Both the position numbers and the translations under genes were made by a program. The notes below the pieces were generated by a model, which was given only the letters and a program-made list of their open reading frames with translations, searched no databases and was not told the origin of the DNA. Shown in pieces: positions 41,554 through 52,623 of a stretch of DNA of 64,000 nt. Each line of letters starts with the position of its first letter. Positions within the stretch are counted from its first letter, which is position 1. The stretch covers positions 62,001 to 126,000 of the forward strand of contig NZ_JAJAGO010000012.1 in NCBI RefSeq assembly GCF_025165795.1, read 5' to 3'. The DNA is from Streptomyces gossypii. Its GTDB lineage: Bacteria; Actinomycetota; Actinomycetes; Streptomycetales; Streptomycetaceae.

Positions 41554-42531
41554 GTGACCGGGATCAAGACGACCGGCGAGAAGAAGTTGATGCTCTTCTC
41601 GGGCCGGGCTCACCCCGAACTGGCGGAGGAGGTCGCGGAGCAGCTGGGTATCGGAGTGGTTCCGACGAAAGCCTTCGACTTCGCCAACGGCGAGATCTAT
41701 GTTCGCTTCCAGGAGTCGGCGCGTGGCGCCGACTCCTTTTTGATGCAGAGCCACACCGCTCCGATCAACAAGTGGATCATGGAGCAGTTGATCATGATCG
41801 ATGCGCTGAAGCGGGCGTCGGCACGGAGTATCACGGTGATCGTGCCGTCGTACGGCTATGCGCGGCAGGACAAGAAGCACCGGGGCCGTGAGCCCATCTC
41901 GGCGCGGCTGATCGCGGATCTGCTGACGACGGCGGGCGCCGACCGCATTCTCACGGTCGATCTGCACACCGATCAGATCCAGGGTTTCTTCGACGGCCCG
42001 GTCGACCACCTCTCGGCGCTGCCGGTGCTGGCGGACTACGTGGGGACGAAGGTGGACCGCGCCAAGCTGACGGTCGTGTCGCCGGACGCGGGGCGGGTCC
42101 GGGTGGCGGACCGCTGGTGTGACCGGCTGGGCGCGCCGCTGGCGATCGTGCACAAGCGGCGGGACAAGGATGTCGCCAACCAGGTGACGGTGCACGAGGT
42201 CGTCGGTGATGTCGAGGGCCGGGTGTGCGTGCTGGTGGATGACATGGTCGACACGGGTGGCACGATCTGCGCGGCAGCCGACGCGTTGTTCGCGCACGGC
42301 GCGGAGGATGTGATGGTGACCGCGACCCATGGCATTCTCTCCGGGCCCGCGGCGGACCGGCTGAAGAACTCGCAGGTGAGTGAGTTCGTGTTCACGAACA
42401 CACTGCCGACTCCTGGCGAGCTGGATCTTGACAAGATCACGGTGCTGTCGATGGCTCCGACGATCGCGCGTGCGGTGCGTGAGGTCTTCGAGGACGGTTC
42501 GGTGACAAGCCTGTTCGAGGAGCAGTTCTGA
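41554..42531 (+). CDS. prs: ribose-phosphate pyrophosphokinase
   Basis: A 325-residue protein from a GTG preceded by AAGGAG. The pattern LMLFSGRAHPELAEEVAEQLG opens the fold. YGYARQDKKHRGREPISARLIADLL is the flexible catalytic loop, VDLHTDQIQGFFDGPVDHL is the metal-dependent active region, and VCVLVDDMVDTGGTICAAADAL is the PRPP-binding signature. It makes PRPP from ribose-5-phosphate and ATP for nucleotide, histidine and tryptophan synthesis. It lies between glmU and the L25 gene, the standard arrangement. Confidence 0.97.
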   Translation: MTGIKTTGEKKLMLFSGRAHPELAEEVAEQLGIGVVPTKAFDFANGEIYVRFQESARGADSFLMQSHTAPINKWIMEQLIMIDALKRASARSITVIVPSYGYARQDKKHRGREPISARLIADLLTTAGADRILTVDLHTDQIQGFFDGPVDHLSALPVLADYVGTKVDRAKLTVVSPDAGRVRVADRWCDRLGAPLAIVHKRRDKDVANQVTVHEVVGDVEGRVCVLVDDMVDTGGTICAAADALFAHGAEDVMVTATHGILSGPAADRLKNSQVSEFVFTNTLPTPGELDLDKITVLSMAPTIARAVREVFEDGSVTSLFEEQF

Positions 42532-42587
42532 GCAGCGGACCGCGCTCCCCGCTGCGGATAACCGTTTCTGCTTGATCGATTTCTCTG

Positions 42588-42637
42588 CGGCCTCCCTGGC
42601 TGAGTAGACTGATCTGGTTGCTCGGCGAGGGAGGCCG
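42588..42637. promoter_or_regulatory. 10-bp inverted repeat in the leader of the L25 gene
   Basis: CGGCCTCCCT pairs exactly with AGGGAGGCCG across a 30-base loop, 148 bases upstream of the L25 start and 57 bases after prs. It could be the prs terminator, or a leader structure that controls L25 production; sequence alone does not decide. The loop contains TGAGTAGACTG, a possible -10 box. Confidence 0.35.
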
Positions 42638-42784
42638 TGGCGTGCGTGGCCCGTGTGAGTGTCGGGTCCGGCGCGCGCAGGGTCCTCCGTTATCGACGCG
42701 CTCTTCGTGGCAGACCTCTCGTGGGCGTCGTGGGCCGGGTGACCACCCGTTGACCACCGATTCCGAGTGCCCAGGAGCGCCATC

Positions 42785-43381
42785 ATGGCCGATGTCAGTC
42801 TGACCGCCACCACCCGCAACGAGTTCGGCAAGGGTGCGGCCCGTCGGCTGCGCGCCCAGCAGCTGGTGCCCGCGGTCATCTACGGCCACGGTGCCGACCC
42901 CGTGCACGTCACCCTGCCGAGCTACGACCTGATGATGGCGCTGAAGACCTCGAACGTCCTGATCAACCTGGACATCGAGGGCCGCAAGGAGCTGGTCATC
43001 CCGAAGGCGATCCAGCGTGAGGCGATCCGCGGCTTCCTCGTCCACATCGACCTGCTCACCGTGAAGAAGGGTGAGAAGGTCAACGTCGACATCCCGATCC
43101 TCACCGAGGGCGAGCTGGCTCCGGGCCAGAACCTGCTGGAGCACGTGCTGAACTCGCTGCCGGTCGAGGCCGAGGCGACCCACATCCCGGAGTCGGTGAC
43201 CGTCTCCATCGAGGGTCTGGTGCCCGGCGACGCGGTGCTCGCCAAGGACATCAAGCTGCCCGCCGGCACCGTGCTGGGCGTCGACGGCGAAGACGTGGTC
43301 ATCCAGGTGCTGGCCGCGCAGGCCGAGGAGCCCACCGAGGGCGAGACCGAGGCCGAGGCCTCGGGCATCACCACCGCCTGA
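42785..43381 (+). CDS. rplY: 50S ribosomal protein L25 / general stress protein Ctc
   Basis: A 198-residue protein. ADVSLTATTRNEFGKGAARRLRAQQLVPAVIYGHG is the 5S-rRNA-binding L25 head; the two-domain Ctc form (about 185-200 residues, as here) adds a beta-rich C-terminal domain (INLDIEGRKELVIPKAIQREAIRGFLVHIDLLTV). The final 25 residues are Glu/Ala-rich. It binds 5S rRNA in the large subunit and is induced by stress in Gram-positive bacteria. The start is the ATG at 42785; an upstream ATG in frame six codons earlier lacks a good ribosome site. Confidence 0.95.
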   Translation: MADVSLTATTRNEFGKGAARRLRAQQLVPAVIYGHGADPVHVTLPSYDLMMALKTSNVLINLDIEGRKELVIPKAIQREAIRGFLVHIDLLTVKKGEKVNVDIPILTEGELAPGQNLLEHVLNSLPVEAEATHIPESVTVSIEGLVPGDAVLAKDIKLPAGTVLGVDGEDVVIQVLAAQAEEPTEGETEAEASGITTA

Positions 43382-43471
43382 CACCGTTTTCCATCGCCGC
43401 CCCGCTGCCGCACCGATTCGTTGCGGCACGGGGCGGCGGTCGTGTCCGATCTGCCGCCGGAGGGGCCAGAG

Positions 43472-44083
43472 ATGACGACGAACGCCAGCGCGAGTGACCC
43501 GGTGGCGGAGCCATGGCTGGTCGCCGGGCTCGGCAATCCGGGGCCGCAGTATGCCGCGAACCGGCACAACGTCGGCTTCATGGTGGCCGATCTGCTTGCG
43601 TCGCGGATGAGCGGCTCGTTCAAGACGCACCGCGCGCGGGCGCAGGTGCTGGAGGGCCGGCTGGGGCCGCCCGGTCCGCTCGGGCGCCGGGTGATCCTGG
43701 CCAAGCCGATGTCGTTCATGAACGTGTCGGGCGGGCCGGTCACGGCACTGCGGGACTTCTACAAGCTGCCGGTGGAGCGGATCGTCGCCGTACACGACGA
43801 GCTGGACATCGACTACGGAACGCTGCGGCTCAAGAGGGGCGGCGGCGACAACGGGCACAACGGGCTGAGGTCGATCACGAAGTCCCTCGGCCCCGACTAC
43901 CACCGGGTGCGTTTCGGTGTCGGCCGCCCGCCGGGCCGGATGGGCGTCGCGGACTATGTGCTGCGGGATTTCAGTCCGGCGGAGCGCAAGGAGCTGGACT
44001 ATTTCGTGGACCGCGCCGCCGACGCGGTGGAGTCGCTGATTCTGGACGGCCTGGAGCGGGCGCAGAGCACCTACAACTCCTGA
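43472..44083 (+). CDS. pth: peptidyl-tRNA hydrolase
   Basis: A 203-residue protein from an ATG at 43472 with GGAGGGG upstream. VAGLGNPGPQYAANRHNVGFMVADLLA contains the essential His (R-H-N-V-G). VILAKPMSFMNVSGGPV, VHDELDIDYGTLRLKRGGGDNGHNGLRSI and YHRVRFGVGRPPG are the other conserved motifs. The enzyme recycles peptidyl-tRNA released from stalled ribosomes and is essential. It lies directly after rplY in the usual order. Confidence 0.97.
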   Translation: MTTNASASDPVAEPWLVAGLGNPGPQYAANRHNVGFMVADLLASRMSGSFKTHRARAQVLEGRLGPPGPLGRRVILAKPMSFMNVSGGPVTALRDFYKLPVERIVAVHDELDIDYGTLRLKRGGGDNGHNGLRSITKSLGPDYHRVRFGVGRPPGRMGVADYVLRDFSPAERKELDYFVDRAADAVESLILDGLERAQSTYNS

Positions 44084-44145
44084 ATCAGGGCGGTCGGCGC
44101 CGTCGGAGGTTGACCGGGCGCGTCGCGTGACGAATTATCGCGGTC

Positions 44146-44679
44146 ATGTCACCCAGCTCCCGTTCCCGCTCCGGCGCCGTGAAGCGCAGCCGTGTCCGCC
44201 GGGCCGGTGAGAGCGCTTTCGGGGTGCTGCTGCTGGCGAGGTCCGGCCTGATGGCGCTGCTGGCCGGGTTGCTGCTGGTTGCCGGGGTGTGGACTTCGTG
44301 GGAGACGGCGAAGCCCGCGATGTTCGCTTCGGAGCGCGAGCAGGGCACGCTGAGCGTCGAGAAGTGCGCCGACGACACCTGCCGGGGCACCTACTCCCCG
44401 GATGACACGGGCGAGCGGGGCGCCACGCCGGAGCGGGTGACGCTCGGTCAGCTCGCCGCGCCGGACGCCGGGGAACGGGTGCCGGTGGCACTCCGGTCCG
44501 GTACGGACGAGGTGGTGCGCACGGGCGTGGCCGGTGTGCTGTACGCCTGGGTGCCGTTGGCGGGGGCGCTGGTACTGGCTGCCCTGGTGGTGGCGGGCGG
44601 TCTGCGGCTGCGGCGGACGGCGTGGGTGATGGGGCTGCTGGGGCTGGGGATCATGGGCTCGGCGTTTCTGGCGCTGTGA
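44146..44679 (+). CDS. membrane protein of unknown function, three helices
   Basis: A 177-residue protein with a basic N-terminus (SSRSRSGAVKRSRVRR) and hydrophobic segments at about residues 29-49, 128-149 and 157-176. An external loop of about 75 residues contains a Cys pair (EKCADDTCRGTY) and acidic residues, possibly disulfide-linked. It resembles a family of Streptomyces proteins of unknown function found near cell-surface genes. The ORF runs up to the surface-protein gene; co-transcription is possible. Confidence 0.8.
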   Translation: MSPSSRSRSGAVKRSRVRRAGESAFGVLLLARSGLMALLAGLLLVAGVWTSWETAKPAMFASEREQGTLSVEKCADDTCRGTYSPDDTGERGATPERVTLGQLAAPDAGERVPVALRSGTDEVVRTGVAGVLYAWVPLAGALVLAALVVAGGLRLRRTAWVMGLLGLGIMGSAFLAL

Positions 44680-44694
44680 CGCCTTCTGCGCGGG

Positions 44695-44735
44695 TTGACC
44701 ACTGTGTGTTGTCACAGCATCGTTATCCTGTCGTT
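44695..44735 (+). promoter_or_regulatory. candidate promoter upstream of the secreted surface protein
   Basis: TTGACC at 44695 is a good -35 box; about 18 bases later ATCGTT or GTTATC could act as the -10. Between them is the imperfect dyad TGTGTTGTCACA. The gene it would serve starts at 44892. Weak evidence, given without experimental support. Confidence 0.3.
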
Positions 44736-44891
44736 TTAGTGCGAAGCCGGATCAATCCGGCGGCTGGTGACAATTCCTCCTTGACCGGCCGCACCGGGCA
44801 CGCGGAAGCTTTGCCCGTCACTTCTTCACCTGTCTACACCCCTCTTCACCTCAGCCCTCAGCCCCCTTCCCGGTCCCGAAGTTGGTAGTCC

Positions 44892-45680
44892 ATGCGTGTC
44901 CTGTCCACGGCGTCCGCGCTGACCGTCGCCGCGGCTGCCCCACTGCTGCTTGTCACGGGTGCTCACGCGGCGCCCGGCACGGACTCCGGCACCGTGACGC
45001 TCCACAACGCGGCGACCGGCGAGGAGGCGGACTCGGGGGATTTCGAGGTCTGCACCTTCTTCCTCGACGCGGCGGACATCGACAACGGCCGCCGCATCAG
45101 GTGGAGCATCGTCGAGCGGGAGGGAGACGGCACGCGGGGCACCGTCGCCGAGACGGGCACGCTCTCCGTGGACCGGAGCGGGGCAGGCCGTACGCGGGAT
45201 CTGTCCCTGGCGGACGGCAGCTATCAGTTGGTGTGGAAGGACAGTGGAGGGAACGGCGGGGGGCGGCGCACGGTCTTCACCGTGGACTGCACGGATGCCG
45301 CACCATCGCGGTCCGCCCCGGCCTCACCGCCGGCCACGGCCTCGCCCTCGCGGGAAGGGGACGAGGGGGGCGGAGGCCCGGAGGTGTCCGGGAAGCCGTC
45401 CACGGAGGCCACGGAGCCCGCGGAATCCACCGAGGCGTCAGAGCGGAGCCCGGCCGGGCCTGCGGACGGGCCGTCCGCGTCCGAGGAGGTCGCCCAGGAC
45501 GTGCCCGAGGATCCGGCCGCGTCACCGGACGGCGGCAGCGATCTCGCCGAATCCGGTGCGGGCGTCTCTCCTGGTGCCCTGGTCACCGGCGGGGCGTGTC
45601 TGCTGGGCGCGGGAGCTTATCTGCTGCTGCGCCACCGCAACGCCCGGAACGGGCGGCACGTCCGCCCCGGGCGCGGCTGA
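44892..45680 (+). CDS. secreted wall-associated surface protein with C-terminal anchor
   Basis: A 262-residue protein. The signal peptide (VLSTASALTVAAAAPLLLVTGAHAAP) ends with AHA-A. A beta-rich domain to about residue 135 (VTLHNAATGEEADSGDFEVCTFFLD, RTVFTVDCTD) has two widely spaced Cys (about 54 and 134) that may form a disulfide. A Ser/Pro/Glu-rich stalk (about 135-215) follows, and then LAESGAG, a hydrophobic helix (VSPGALVTGGACLLGAGAYLLL) and a basic end RHRNARNGRH. That tail is the layout of a sortase signal, with LAESG standing for the actinobacterial LAxTG. The stalk carries the domain through the wall. Confidence 0.8.
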   Translation: MRVLSTASALTVAAAAPLLLVTGAHAAPGTDSGTVTLHNAATGEEADSGDFEVCTFFLDAADIDNGRRIRWSIVEREGDGTRGTVAETGTLSVDRSGAGRTRDLSLADGSYQLVWKDSGGNGGGRRTVFTVDCTDAAPSRSAPASPPATASPSREGDEGGGGPEVSGKPSTEATEPAESTEASERSPAGPADGPSASEEVAQDVPEDPAASPDGGSDLAESGAGVSPGALVTGGACLLGAGAYLLLRHRNARNGRHVRPGRG

Positions 45681-45694
45681 GCGACGGCGCACCG

Positions 45695-48448
<2,754 letters not shown>

Positions 48449-48692
48449 AGGTGCGGCTCCTTGCAGCTTTGGCTTCCGGTGGTGCTTCCGGCAGGTCACG
48501 GACCGCGCTGTCCGACGGACCCAGGATAGGTCGGGACGTGGCGCGGCGGGCATGGCGTCCGGGTGATGGGCAGGGGCGGCGGAGCCCGTCGTTCCGCCGT
48601 GCCGCGCGCCGCCGCCCGGCCTGCGGCTGCTCCAGGCCGGTGGGGAGGAAAAGTCGCTGCTTCTCGGCGCCGCTTGGTGGGTACACACCGTC

Positions 48693-48740
48693 TTGTCCCT
48701 TTGTGAGGGACTGCCATACTTACTTCACCGTAAGTTACGG
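48693..48740 (+). promoter_or_regulatory. promoter and TetR-type palindrome before the desaturase gene
   Basis: TTGTCC (48693-48698) and CATACT (48715-48720) make a -35/-10 pair at 16 bases. Just behind it lies CCGTAAGTTACGG (48728-48740), a perfect 6-1-6 palindrome, followed by a partial copy TCCCGTAACA. The co-transcribed TetR gene at 49772 is the likely ligand, sitting where it would block RNA polymerase (inference). Confidence 0.6.
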
Positions 48741-48782
48741 TCCCGTAACATCACCCTGCCCCCGGACCAATAAGGCCTCACT

Positions 48783-49775
48783 ATGACGTCCAGCCCGGAA
48801 GTGCTCGAACCAGACAAACGCACCTCGAAGACCTCCGAAGGCACCGCGCCTCCCTCCGCCACCCTGGGCGGTGAGCACCGCGGCTCCGTGGAGCAGATCT
48901 CGCTGCTGCTCTTCATCGTCGTGCCGTTCCTGGCCCTGGCCGCCGCCGTTCCCCTGGCCTGGGGCTGGGGGGTGAGCTGGCTCGATCTGGGGCTGCTGGT
49001 GGTCATGTACTACGTCGGCTGCCACGGGATCACGATCGGCTTCCACCGCTACTTCACCCATGGTTCGTTCAAGGCGAAGCGCCCGCTGCGCATCGCGCTC
49101 GCCGTGATGGGCTCGCTTGCGGTGGAGGGGCCGCTGGTCAGGTGGGTGGCGGATCACCGCAAGCACCACAAGTTCTCGGATGCCGAGGGTGACCCGCACT
49201 CGCCGTGGCGGTACGGCGAGACGGTACCGGCCCTGCTGAAGGGCCTGTGGTGGGCCCATATGGCATGGATGTTCGACGAGGAGCAGACCCCGCAGCACAA
49301 GTACGCGCCGGATCTGATCAGGGACCCGGCGCTGCGCAGCATCTCCCGGCAGTTCATCCTGTGGACGATCATCTCGCTCGCGATTCCGCCGCTGGTCGGC
49401 GGCCTGGCCACGATGTCCTGGCAGGGGGCGCTGACCGCGTTCTTCTGGGGGTCACTCGTACGGGTGGCACTGCTGCACCATGTGACGTGGTCGATCAACT
49501 CGATCTGTCACGCGGTGGGCAAGCGTCCGTTCGCCTCCCGTGACCGTTCGGGGAACGTGTGGTGGCTGGCCGTGCTGTCCTGCGGTGAGTCCTGGCACAA
49601 CCTGCACCACGCCGACCCGACGTGCGCACGTCACGGCGTGGAGCGCGGGCAGCTGGACTCCAGCGCGCGGATCATCCGCTGGTTCGAGAAGGCCGGCTGG
49701 GCGTACGACGTGCGCTGGCCCAAGCGCGACCGTATCGACGCCCGCCGCAGGGATACGGGCGCCGAAGCGGCATGA
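48783..49775 (+). CDS. acyl-CoA / acyl-ACP fatty acid desaturase
   Basis: A 330-residue membrane protein with three histidine boxes of the membrane-bound desaturase family: H-R-Y-F-T-H (FHRYFTHGSF), D-H-R-K-H-H (WVADHRKHHKFSD) and H-N-L-H-H (ESWHNLHHADPT). About four hydrophobic segments lie at about residues 38-60, 65-85, 181-200 and 205-225. It inserts a double bond in a fatty acyl chain, with electrons from a ferredoxin-type donor, and so controls membrane fluidity. It overlaps the TetR gene (ATGATG at 49772-49777), so enzyme and repressor form one operon. Confidence 0.95.
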   Translation: MTSSPEVLEPDKRTSKTSEGTAPPSATLGGEHRGSVEQISLLLFIVVPFLALAAAVPLAWGWGVSWLDLGLLVVMYYVGCHGITIGFHRYFTHGSFKAKRPLRIALAVMGSLAVEGPLVRWVADHRKHHKFSDAEGDPHSPWRYGETVPALLKGLWWAHMAWMFDEEQTPQHKYAPDLIRDPALRSISRQFILWTIISLAIPPLVGGLATMSWQGALTAFFWGSLVRVALLHHVTWSINSICHAVGKRPFASRDRSGNVWWLAVLSCGESWHNLHHADPTCARHGVERGQLDSSARIIRWFEKAGWAYDVRWPKRDRIDARRRDTGAEAA

Positions 49776-50488
49776 TGGTCTCCGTGCCGACCGATGACCA
49801 AGCGAACGCGACAGGTAAGAAGGACAAGCCCTCCAAGCTCCCCGATCCCCCGGCTCCACCGGCCTCCCGCCGCGCCCGCCGCCGTATGACGGGCAAGGAG
49901 CGCAGGGAACAGCTGCTGGACATCGGGAGAACCCTGTTCGCCGAGCGGGGTTTCGAGGCGACCTCGGTGGAGGAGATCGCTGCCAAGGCGGGTGTCTCCA
50001 AGCCGGTGGTCTACGAGCACTTCGGCGGCAAGGAGGGCCTGTACGCGGTCGTCGTGGACCGCGAGATGCGGCAGCTGCTGGACATGGTCACCGGGGCACT
50101 GACCGGCGGCCATCCGCGCGAACTGCTGGAGCAGGCGGCGTTCGCGCTGCTGGATTACATCGAGCAGTACACGGACGGCTTCCGCATCCTGGTCCGCGAT
50201 TCCCCCGTCGCCCAGTCCACCGGGACCTTCGCCTCGCTGATCAGCGATATCGCGACGCAGGTCGAGGACATCCTGGGGCATGAGTTCAAGAACCGCGGCT
50301 TCGATCCCAAGCTGTCCCCGCTCTACGCCCAGGCCCTGGTGGGCATGGTCGCACTGACGGGGCAGTGGTGGCTGAACGCCCGCAAGCCGGAGAAGTCCGA
50401 GGTCGTCGCCCATCTGGTGAACCTCGCCTGGCACGGCCTGGACGGCATGGAGGCGAAGCCCCGCCTGATAGGCCACCGCCGGTCCTAG
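49772..50488 (+). CDS. TetR-family regulator of the desaturase operon
   Basis: A 238-residue protein starting MMVSVPTDDQ (the second Met could be the true start). A disordered basic leader of about 40 residues (KKDKPSKLPDPPAPPASRRARRR) is followed by the HTH (REQLLDIGRTLFAERGFEATSVEEIAAKAGVSKPVVYEHFGGKEGLY, about 44-92). The ligand domain holds PVAQSTGTFASLISDIATQVEDIL. TetR regulators of desaturases sense acyl-CoA saturation state (family knowledge, e.g. the DesT/FadR types). The palindrome at 48728 is the probable target. Confidence 0.92.
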   Translation: MMVSVPTDDQANATGKKDKPSKLPDPPAPPASRRARRRMTGKERREQLLDIGRTLFAERGFEATSVEEIAAKAGVSKPVVYEHFGGKEGLYAVVVDREMRQLLDMVTGALTGGHPRELLEQAAFALLDYIEQYTDGFRILVRDSPVAQSTGTFASLISDIATQVEDILGHEFKNRGFDPKLSPLYAQALVGMVALTGQWWLNARKPEKSEVVAHLVNLAWHGLDGMEAKPRLIGHRRS

Positions 50489-50577
50489 GGCGTGTTTGGG
50501 AAGTCCCGCCTGTCTCGCGGGGTCCGGCCTGGTCACCCGGCGCCGCGGCGGAGAGGTTCCGCCGCGGAGGTCGGCGG

Positions 50578-51225
50578 TCAGTGCGGTCGACGCAGTCCCG
50601 CGATGAGGAGCTCGACCAGTCGGCGTGCGTCGTAGTGGGGATCGCTGTCCGCGCCGATGCAGAGGTTCCCGACGGCGCGCATGAGCTCGTAGGCCCCCAG
50701 GTCGGAGCGGATCTCGTCGGAGTCGGCCGCAGCTTCCAGCAGCTCGGTGCAGACGGGCACGAGGCGGTCGAGGAAGTAGGCGTGCAGGCCGGCGAAGCCG
50801 GCGTCGTCGGACTGCAGCACGGCGGCGAGACCGTGCTTGGTGACCAGGAAGTCGACGAAGAGGCTGACCCATCGCCCCAGTGCGGCATGCGGAGTCGGGC
50901 TGTTCGCCAGCAGGGCCGGGCCTGCCTCGGCGCAGGCTTCGACCTGGTGCCGGTAGACGGCGATGATGAGATCCGCGCGCGTCGGGAAGTGGCGGTAGAT
51001 CGTTGCCGTCCCGACACCGGCCTTGGCCGCGATGTCACGCACGGGAGCCTCCACGCCGGTCGCGACGAAGATCGCGGCGGCCGCGTCGAGCAGCGTCTCC
51101 TTGTTCCGCCGTGCATCCGCCCGCTTGGGCCGGGCTGCCTGCTCCGCGCCATGATCGCTGCCGTTCATCGCACCGTCCTCTCCGCTGCCGCTCCCACCAA
51201 ACGGGGCAATGTTCCGCTTGCTCAT
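50578..51225 (-). CDS. TetR-family transcriptional regulator
   Basis: A 215-residue frame whose HTH (KETLLDAAAAIFVATGVEAPVRDIAAKAGVGTATIYRHFPTRADL) lies at about residues 42-87, with a TetR ligand domain after it. Starting at 51225 the ATG overlaps the stop of the glyoxalase-like gene (ATGA). The ATG at 51168 (MNGSDHGAEQA) has a better ribosome site GGAGAGGA, so the first 19 residues may not be made. It sits at the end of a short operon with the glyoxalase-like and tam genes. The effector is unknown. Confidence 0.9.
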   Translation of the reverse strand: MSKRNIAPFGGSGSGEDGAMNGSDHGAEQAARPKRADARRNKETLLDAAAAIFVATGVEAPVRDIAAKAGVGTATIYRHFPTRADLIIAVYRHQVEACAEAGPALLANSPTPHAALGRWVSLFVDFLVTKHGLAAVLQSDDAGFAGLHAYFLDRLVPVCTELLEAAADSDEIRSDLGAYELMRAVGNLCIGADSDPHYDARRLVELLIAGLRRPH

Positions 51226-51674
51226 GATGCCATTGCCGCTTCGAGGAACTCCAGGCGGTTGCCGACCGGGTCGTGGGTGTGGAAGCGGTGGTGGCCGGGG
51301 AGGGCGTCGTCCCGGCGGACGGGAGTCCCGGCGGCGGTGAGGCGAGCCGCGAGGGTGTCGAGGCCGGTGACGCGGATGCCGGGGTGCGCCTTGGGCGGCG
51401 GGCGGTACCCTTCCTCGATGCCCAGGTGCAGCACGACCGAGCCCGCGCTGAACCAGCAGCCGCCGCGTGCGGCCAGGGCCGGAGGCTTGGGGTCCTCCGT
51501 CATGCCGAGGACTCCGACGTAGAACGCGCGCAGTGCCGCCTCCGAGCCGGGCGGGGCCGCGAGCAGCACGTGGTCGAAAGCCTCGATTTCGAAGGCGGAC
51601 CCACCCGTCCCACCGCCCCCACTGGCCTCACTGTCCCTACCCGCCCTACCCGCCCCACCCGCCCCGCCGGTCAC
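51222..51674 (-). CDS. VOC (glyoxalase/bleomycin-resistance fold) protein
   Basis: A 150-residue protein. A Gly-rich leader precedes IEAFDHVLLAAPPGSEAALRAFYVGVLGM, the first beta-alpha-beta half of the vicinal-oxygen-chelate fold. RVTGLDTLAARLTAAGTPV and FHTHDPVGNRLEFLEA form the second, with Asp-Pro-x-Gly-Asn typical of the family. It probably binds or modifies a small molecule; substrate unknown. It overlaps neighbours on both sides (stop at 51222, start 4 bases inside tam's end), so it is co-translated with tam and the TetR gene. Confidence 0.9.
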   Translation of the reverse strand: MTGGAGGAGRAGRDSEASGGGGTGGSAFEIEAFDHVLLAAPPGSEAALRAFYVGVLGMTEDPKPPALAARGGCWFSAGSVVLHLGIEEGYRPPPKAHPGIRVTGLDTLAARLTAAGTPVRRDDALPGHHRFHTHDPVGNRLEFLEAAMAS

Positions 51675-52552
51675 TGCTTGACCGCCACTGCGAAGATCCG
51701 CCGGAACGGGAAGAGCGTGCCGTACGGACCCGGCGGGTACGCCTCGCGCAGCGCGGCGGCGTACTCCGCGAGGAACGCGTCACGGGCCTCCGGGTCGTCG
51801 GCGAGCAGCGTGAGCACCGGGCGGAGCGCCGTGCCCTTCACCCACTCCAGCACCGGGTCCTCCCCCGTCAGGACGTGGGTGTACGTCGTCTCCCACGTGT
51901 CGACCGTGCGGCCCAGCGGGGCCAGCGCGGCGAAGTACCCGGCCGGTTCGGGTACGGGCACGCGCTCCGGTTCGCGGCCGAGGCGGGCAGACCAGCGCGG
52001 GGAGTCGCGGAGGGCGTGGAGCAGGGTGTGGCTGGGGGCGGCGAAGTTGCCCGGGACCTGGAAGGCGAAGACACCGCCCGGCGCCAGCGCGGCCATGTAG
52101 CCGGGGAAGGCGGCCGTATGGCCCGGCAGCCATTGGAAGGCCGCGTTCGAGAAGATCAGGTCGAAGGTCTCGGCGGGCGGGGGCCGCCAGGTGGCCAGGT
52201 CCGCGTGGGCGAAGTCCAGCGTGCCGCCGCCCGCCGTCGGCCCCTCGTACGCACGGGCCTCGGCGAGCATCGTCGCGGAGTTGTCGTAGCCGGTGACGTG
52301 CGCCGCGGGCCAGCGCGCGGCCAGCTCGGCGCTGGGGCCGCCGGAGCCGCAGCCGAGGTCGGCGATACGGGGCCCGGGGCCGCCGGAGGCGGAGGCGGGC
52401 AGTGCGGGAACCCGGGCGAGCAGCTCGCGGCGGGGGCGGCCCCGGTCCTCGGCGTAGTGGCCGTACTGCTGGGGGTCCCATACGGGGGCGGAGCCCGTGC
52501 CGGGGCTGATGCCGGAGCCGGAGCCCGTGCCGGGAGAGATGCCGGAGGTCAT
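51671..52552 (-). CDS. tam: trans-aconitate 2-methyltransferase
   Basis: A 293-residue protein; the ATG at 52552 is favoured, with an alternative ATG at 52597. A short Gly/Ser leader is followed by WDPQQYGHYAEDRGRPRRELLARV, the Tam N-terminal signature. SAM motif I is IADLGCGSGGPSAELAARW, motif II TGYDNSATML, then DFAHADLATWRPPPAETFDLIFSNAAFQWL. Tam methylates trans-aconitate, an inhibitor formed from cis-aconitate by spontaneous isomerisation, and so protects aconitase. It runs divergently from a MarR gene like tamR of S. coelicolor and shares a palindromic operator with it. Confidence 0.9.
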   Translation of the reverse strand: MTSGISPGTGSGSGISPGTGSAPVWDPQQYGHYAEDRGRPRRELLARVPALPASASGGPGPRIADLGCGSGGPSAELAARWPAAHVTGYDNSATMLAEARAYEGPTAGGGTLDFAHADLATWRPPPAETFDLIFSNAAFQWLPGHTAAFPGYMAALAPGGVFAFQVPGNFAAPSHTLLHALRDSPRWSARLGREPERVPVPEPAGYFAALAPLGRTVDTWETTYTHVLTGEDPVLEWVKGTALRPVLTLLADDPEARDAFLAEYAAALREAYPPGPYGTLFPFRRIFAVAVKQ

Positions 52553-52576
52553 GGCGTCAGGCTGCCCGGCTCCTAT

Positions 52577-52605
52577 CTTGATGTCAAGAGACTTCATGTC
52601 GACAC
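52577..52605. promoter_or_regulatory. CTTGA-TG-TCAAG palindrome between tam and tamR
   Basis: CTTGATGTCAAG (52577-52588) is a perfect inverted repeat in the divergent gap, and a degenerate second copy, CTTCATGTCGAC, begins about 15 bases later (52593). Position and MarR partner suggest TamR-type autoregulation. TamR in S. coelicolor is known to bind its divergent tam/tamR region; I cannot check that this exact sequence is its consensus. Confidence 0.6.
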
Positions 52606-52623
52606 AACTACTACACTGGTCCC

